This document shows, one piece after another, positions 62,601 to 64,000 of a stretch of 64,000 bases of DNA. This stretch comes from CAZGEA01 sp964524515 (lineage in GTDB: Bacteria; Patescibacteriota; Microgenomatia; UBA8517): NCBI GenBank assembly GCA_964524515.1, contig CAZGEA010000001.1:248001-312000 (forward strand), written 5' to 3'. The notes under the pieces are model-generated. The model was not told the origin of the DNA. It did not search any database and saw only the letters and a list, made by a program, of their open reading frames with translations. Within the stretch, counting starts at the first letter, position 1. Each line of letters begins with the position of its first letter. The translations under genes and the position numbers were made by a program.

Positions 62601-63622
62601 TTAATATTTCCCTTTATTATTTTTTTAATCAAATTTCGCCCATTTGCTTGAGACAAAAACAAATAAATAATGTAATCTGTTAGTAATAAATTAGTTGGCA
62701 ATTCATAAAATCCAGCAAAATCTTGATATTTAATTGTTTTATACAAACCAACAAAAAAACTTGGGAATAACAAATTCACATAAATTACCCAAAAAACTAA
62801 CTTTAAAATATCAAATGGATTCTTGAAATCTATATAATTAAATTTTCTCTTTCCTACAACAGGTAAATAAGTAACTGAAACATCTCTTTTTTGTCTTTTA
62901 AGTTCATGTAAAAGATCACTTCTTTTATGAAAAAACCCTGCGTCTTCAACATATGCGAATCTATTAAACCCAATCTCAGACATTTGTATAGGAATTGCAA
63001 TATCAACATAATTAAAAGTATCAGGATTTTTAATTACCTTTTTCAATAAATTCATTCTATATACACACATACCTACAGGTGGACATTTCTTAGAATTAAT
63101 TAAAAAAACTTTATAATCTTTATTTTCTTCAACTGCTAAACTTTCAATTGTAGGTAACAAAAATGATAACATTGACCACAATTGCAATGAATTCCATGAT
63201 AAATACCTATTAAAAGCTGATTGCCTATCGCTCGGCATGTATCTTGTTGTTGATCCCGCAATTGTCTCATCACTTAAAAGTGGTTTTATAACGTTCTTAA
63301 TCCAATTTTTAGATACTAATTCTGCATCAGAATCTAAATATAAAAAATATTCACCAGTAGCTTTTTTAAAACCAAAAGTTTTCGCAGGTTCTGCAAGTTT
63401 TTTAATATTTTTTACATAACGCACTGGATACTTACCGACAACTTGCTTAGTATTATCATCTGTTGCAATTGAATCGACAACAATAACTTCTATCTTATTT
63501 TTAGGATAATTTTGTTTATAAATTGATTTTAAACAATCCTCAATGTAACTTGCAGAATTATAAGTCGGCACAACAATGCTAACTTTGGGGAATTTATTTA
63601 CTTTCTTTCTCATATCTCTCAT
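62597..63622 (-). CDS. GT2 family glycosyltransferase with C-terminal membrane segments
   Basis: A 341-residue protein with VSIVVPTYNSASYIEDCLKS, VVDSIATDDNTKQV, FGFKKATGEYFLYL and the metal site LDSDAELV. The C-terminal region has hydrophobic segments (about 268-287 and 305-325). It is a full-length paralog of 46202-47194. The start may be 63622 or the second ATG at 63613; an AAGGA stands just ahead of the first. It follows a 120-bp gap holding an inverted repeat. Confidence 0.88.
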   Translation of the reverse strand: MRDMRKKVNKFPKVSIVVPTYNSASYIEDCLKSIYKQNYPKNKIEVIVVDSIATDDNTKQVVGKYPVRYVKNIKKLAEPAKTFGFKKATGEYFLYLDSDAELVSKNWIKNVIKPLLSDETIAGSTTRYMPSDRQSAFNRYLSWNSLQLWSMLSFLLPTIESLAVEENKDYKVFLINSKKCPPVGMCVYRMNLLKKVIKNPDTFNYVDIAIPIQMSEIGFNRFAYVEDAGFFHKRSDLLHELKRQKRDVSVTYLPVVGKRKFNYIDFKNPFDILKLVFWVIYVNLLFPSFFVGLYKTIKYQDFAGFYELPTNLLLTDYIIYLFLSQANGRNLIKKIIKGNIN

Positions 63623-63691
63623 TTTCCTTAATAATAAATTTAGTCAATCCTATATCTTATGTATACCTACTCACTTTCGATACACTTTAGC

Positions 63692-63713
63692 AATTTCGGC
63701 TAATCCCGAAATT
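63692..63713. other. Inverted repeat in the 63623-63742 gap
   Basis: AATTTCGG (63692-63699) and CCGAAATT (63706-63713) form a perfect 8-bp stem with a 6-nt loop. On the minus strand it lies between the stop of the edge gene (63743) and the GT2 start (63622), without a direct U-run. It could be a terminator or an operator. The rest of the gap includes TTGACT about 35 nt before the GT2 ATG and nothing else recognisable. Confidence 0.4.
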
Positions 63714-63742
63714 CCTACATTTTCTTTTTTATTTATCATAAA

Positions 63743-64000
63743 TTACAAAATATAAAATACCTTAAAATGTTTAATGTATTTCAAACATGTGTCAATAGGA
63801 TTTAAGAATAAATTAATGTATCTTGCCTCTTGCCCTACAAAAGGTTCAACAAAATTCCCATTTTTCGGCTGTTCACCAAGATATGAAATTCTCCAATCCT
63901 CTGGTAGTGCTGACTTAATTCTTGTCCAATTCTTATCATCAATAGAAGTCTCATCATATCCTACCAATAAAGGTTTACACTTGACCTTTGTATCGTAATT
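63743..64000 (-). CDS. C-terminal part of an unidentified protein (cut by window edge)
   Basis: An open frame enters from the right edge and stops at 63743; 85 codons are visible, with no start needed inside the window. The residues include DDKNWTRIKSALPEDWRISY and EARYINLFLNPIDTC and end HFKVFYIL. I do not recognise the family. The RYINLFL segment faintly recalls the last strand of discoidin domains, which is a guess. Its codons look slightly more G-rich than nearby genes. Confidence 0.45.
   Translation of the reverse strand, partial: NYDTKVKCKPLLVGYDETSIDDKNWTRIKSALPEDWRISYLGEQPKNGNFVEPFVGQEARYINLFLNPIDTCLKYIKHFKVFYIL

Noticed and set aside
63774..63998. A 75-codon plus-strand open frame at the right edge
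   Set aside because: It is antisense to the minus-strand frame that is open to the edge; neither is recognised, but the minus frame has better amino-acid composition and follows the strand of its neighbour.
1..64000. CRISPR arrays, tRNA or rRNA genes, insertion sequences, integrases, prophage genes
   Set aside because: No regular spacer repeats, cloverleaf-bearing gaps, transposase-like or integrase-like motifs were found; gaps are nearly all under 100 bp.

Overview
The window looks like a piece of a small AT-rich bacterial genome of the Candidate Phyla Radiation (Patescibacteria), most likely Microgenomates. The reasons are very low G+C by eye (not computed), a divided and rearranged cell-wall cluster, a short RecO, a DUF4012 protein beside RecO, almost no intergenic space, and a very large glycosyltransferase locus. 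TGA is a normal stop, so the recoded TGA=Gly groups (Gracilibacteria, SR1) are unlikely. The lineage call is an inference from gene content.

Left part, about 1-10.98 kb: a peptidoglycan and division (dcw-type) cluster, mostly on the minus strand. Read in the direction of transcription it is mraZ, rsmH, an ftsL-like gene, a transpeptidase (ftsI), a GlmU-like nucleotidyltransferase, a degenerate PHP-domain protein and ddl. After a plus-strand pair (alpha/beta hydrolase and a membrane-anchored Mur ligase) come mraY, ftsW and murG, the last cut by the window edge. mraZ has a recognisable promoter and three TGG motifs exactly 10 bp apart, a likely MraZ operator.

Middle, 11.0-15.5 kb: a membrane-anchored protein of unknown function, a DUF2130 coiled-coil protein, a short RecO and a DUF4012 protein.

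From 15.5 kb to the right edge: about 48 kb of surface-polysaccharide or glycoprotein-glycan genes. These include an initiating phosphoglycosyl transferase, a GDP-mannose synthase (manC-like), a protein closely resembling GDP-mannose 3,5-epimerase, another sugar epimerase/dehydratase, seven GT4-type and nine GT2-type glycosyltransferases, an O-antigen-ligase/Wzy-like protein, a Wzx-like flippase and a hexapeptide acyltransferase. There are also three methyltransferases, a B12-type radical SAM enzyme, and ten large polytopic GT-C or YfhO-like membrane proteins, several with C-terminal beta-sandwich (discoidin-like or CBM-like) domains. A consistent model is synthesis of GDP-sugars, cytoplasmic assembly on a polyprenyl carrier, flipping and polymerisation. 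Further sugars would then be added outside by GT-C enzymes using polyprenyl-phosphate sugars made by the DPM1/GtrB-like GT2 enzymes.

Gene organisation is extremely tight. Most same-strand neighbours overlap by 4-60 nt, and convergent genes overlap or abut, twice sharing one TTAA as both stop codons. Divergent genes share overlapping -10 elements. Many operon-head start codons lie only 6-13 nt downstream of a -10-like hexamer, which suggests leaderless transcripts. No tRNA, rRNA, CRISPR array, insertion sequence or replication origin was seen.
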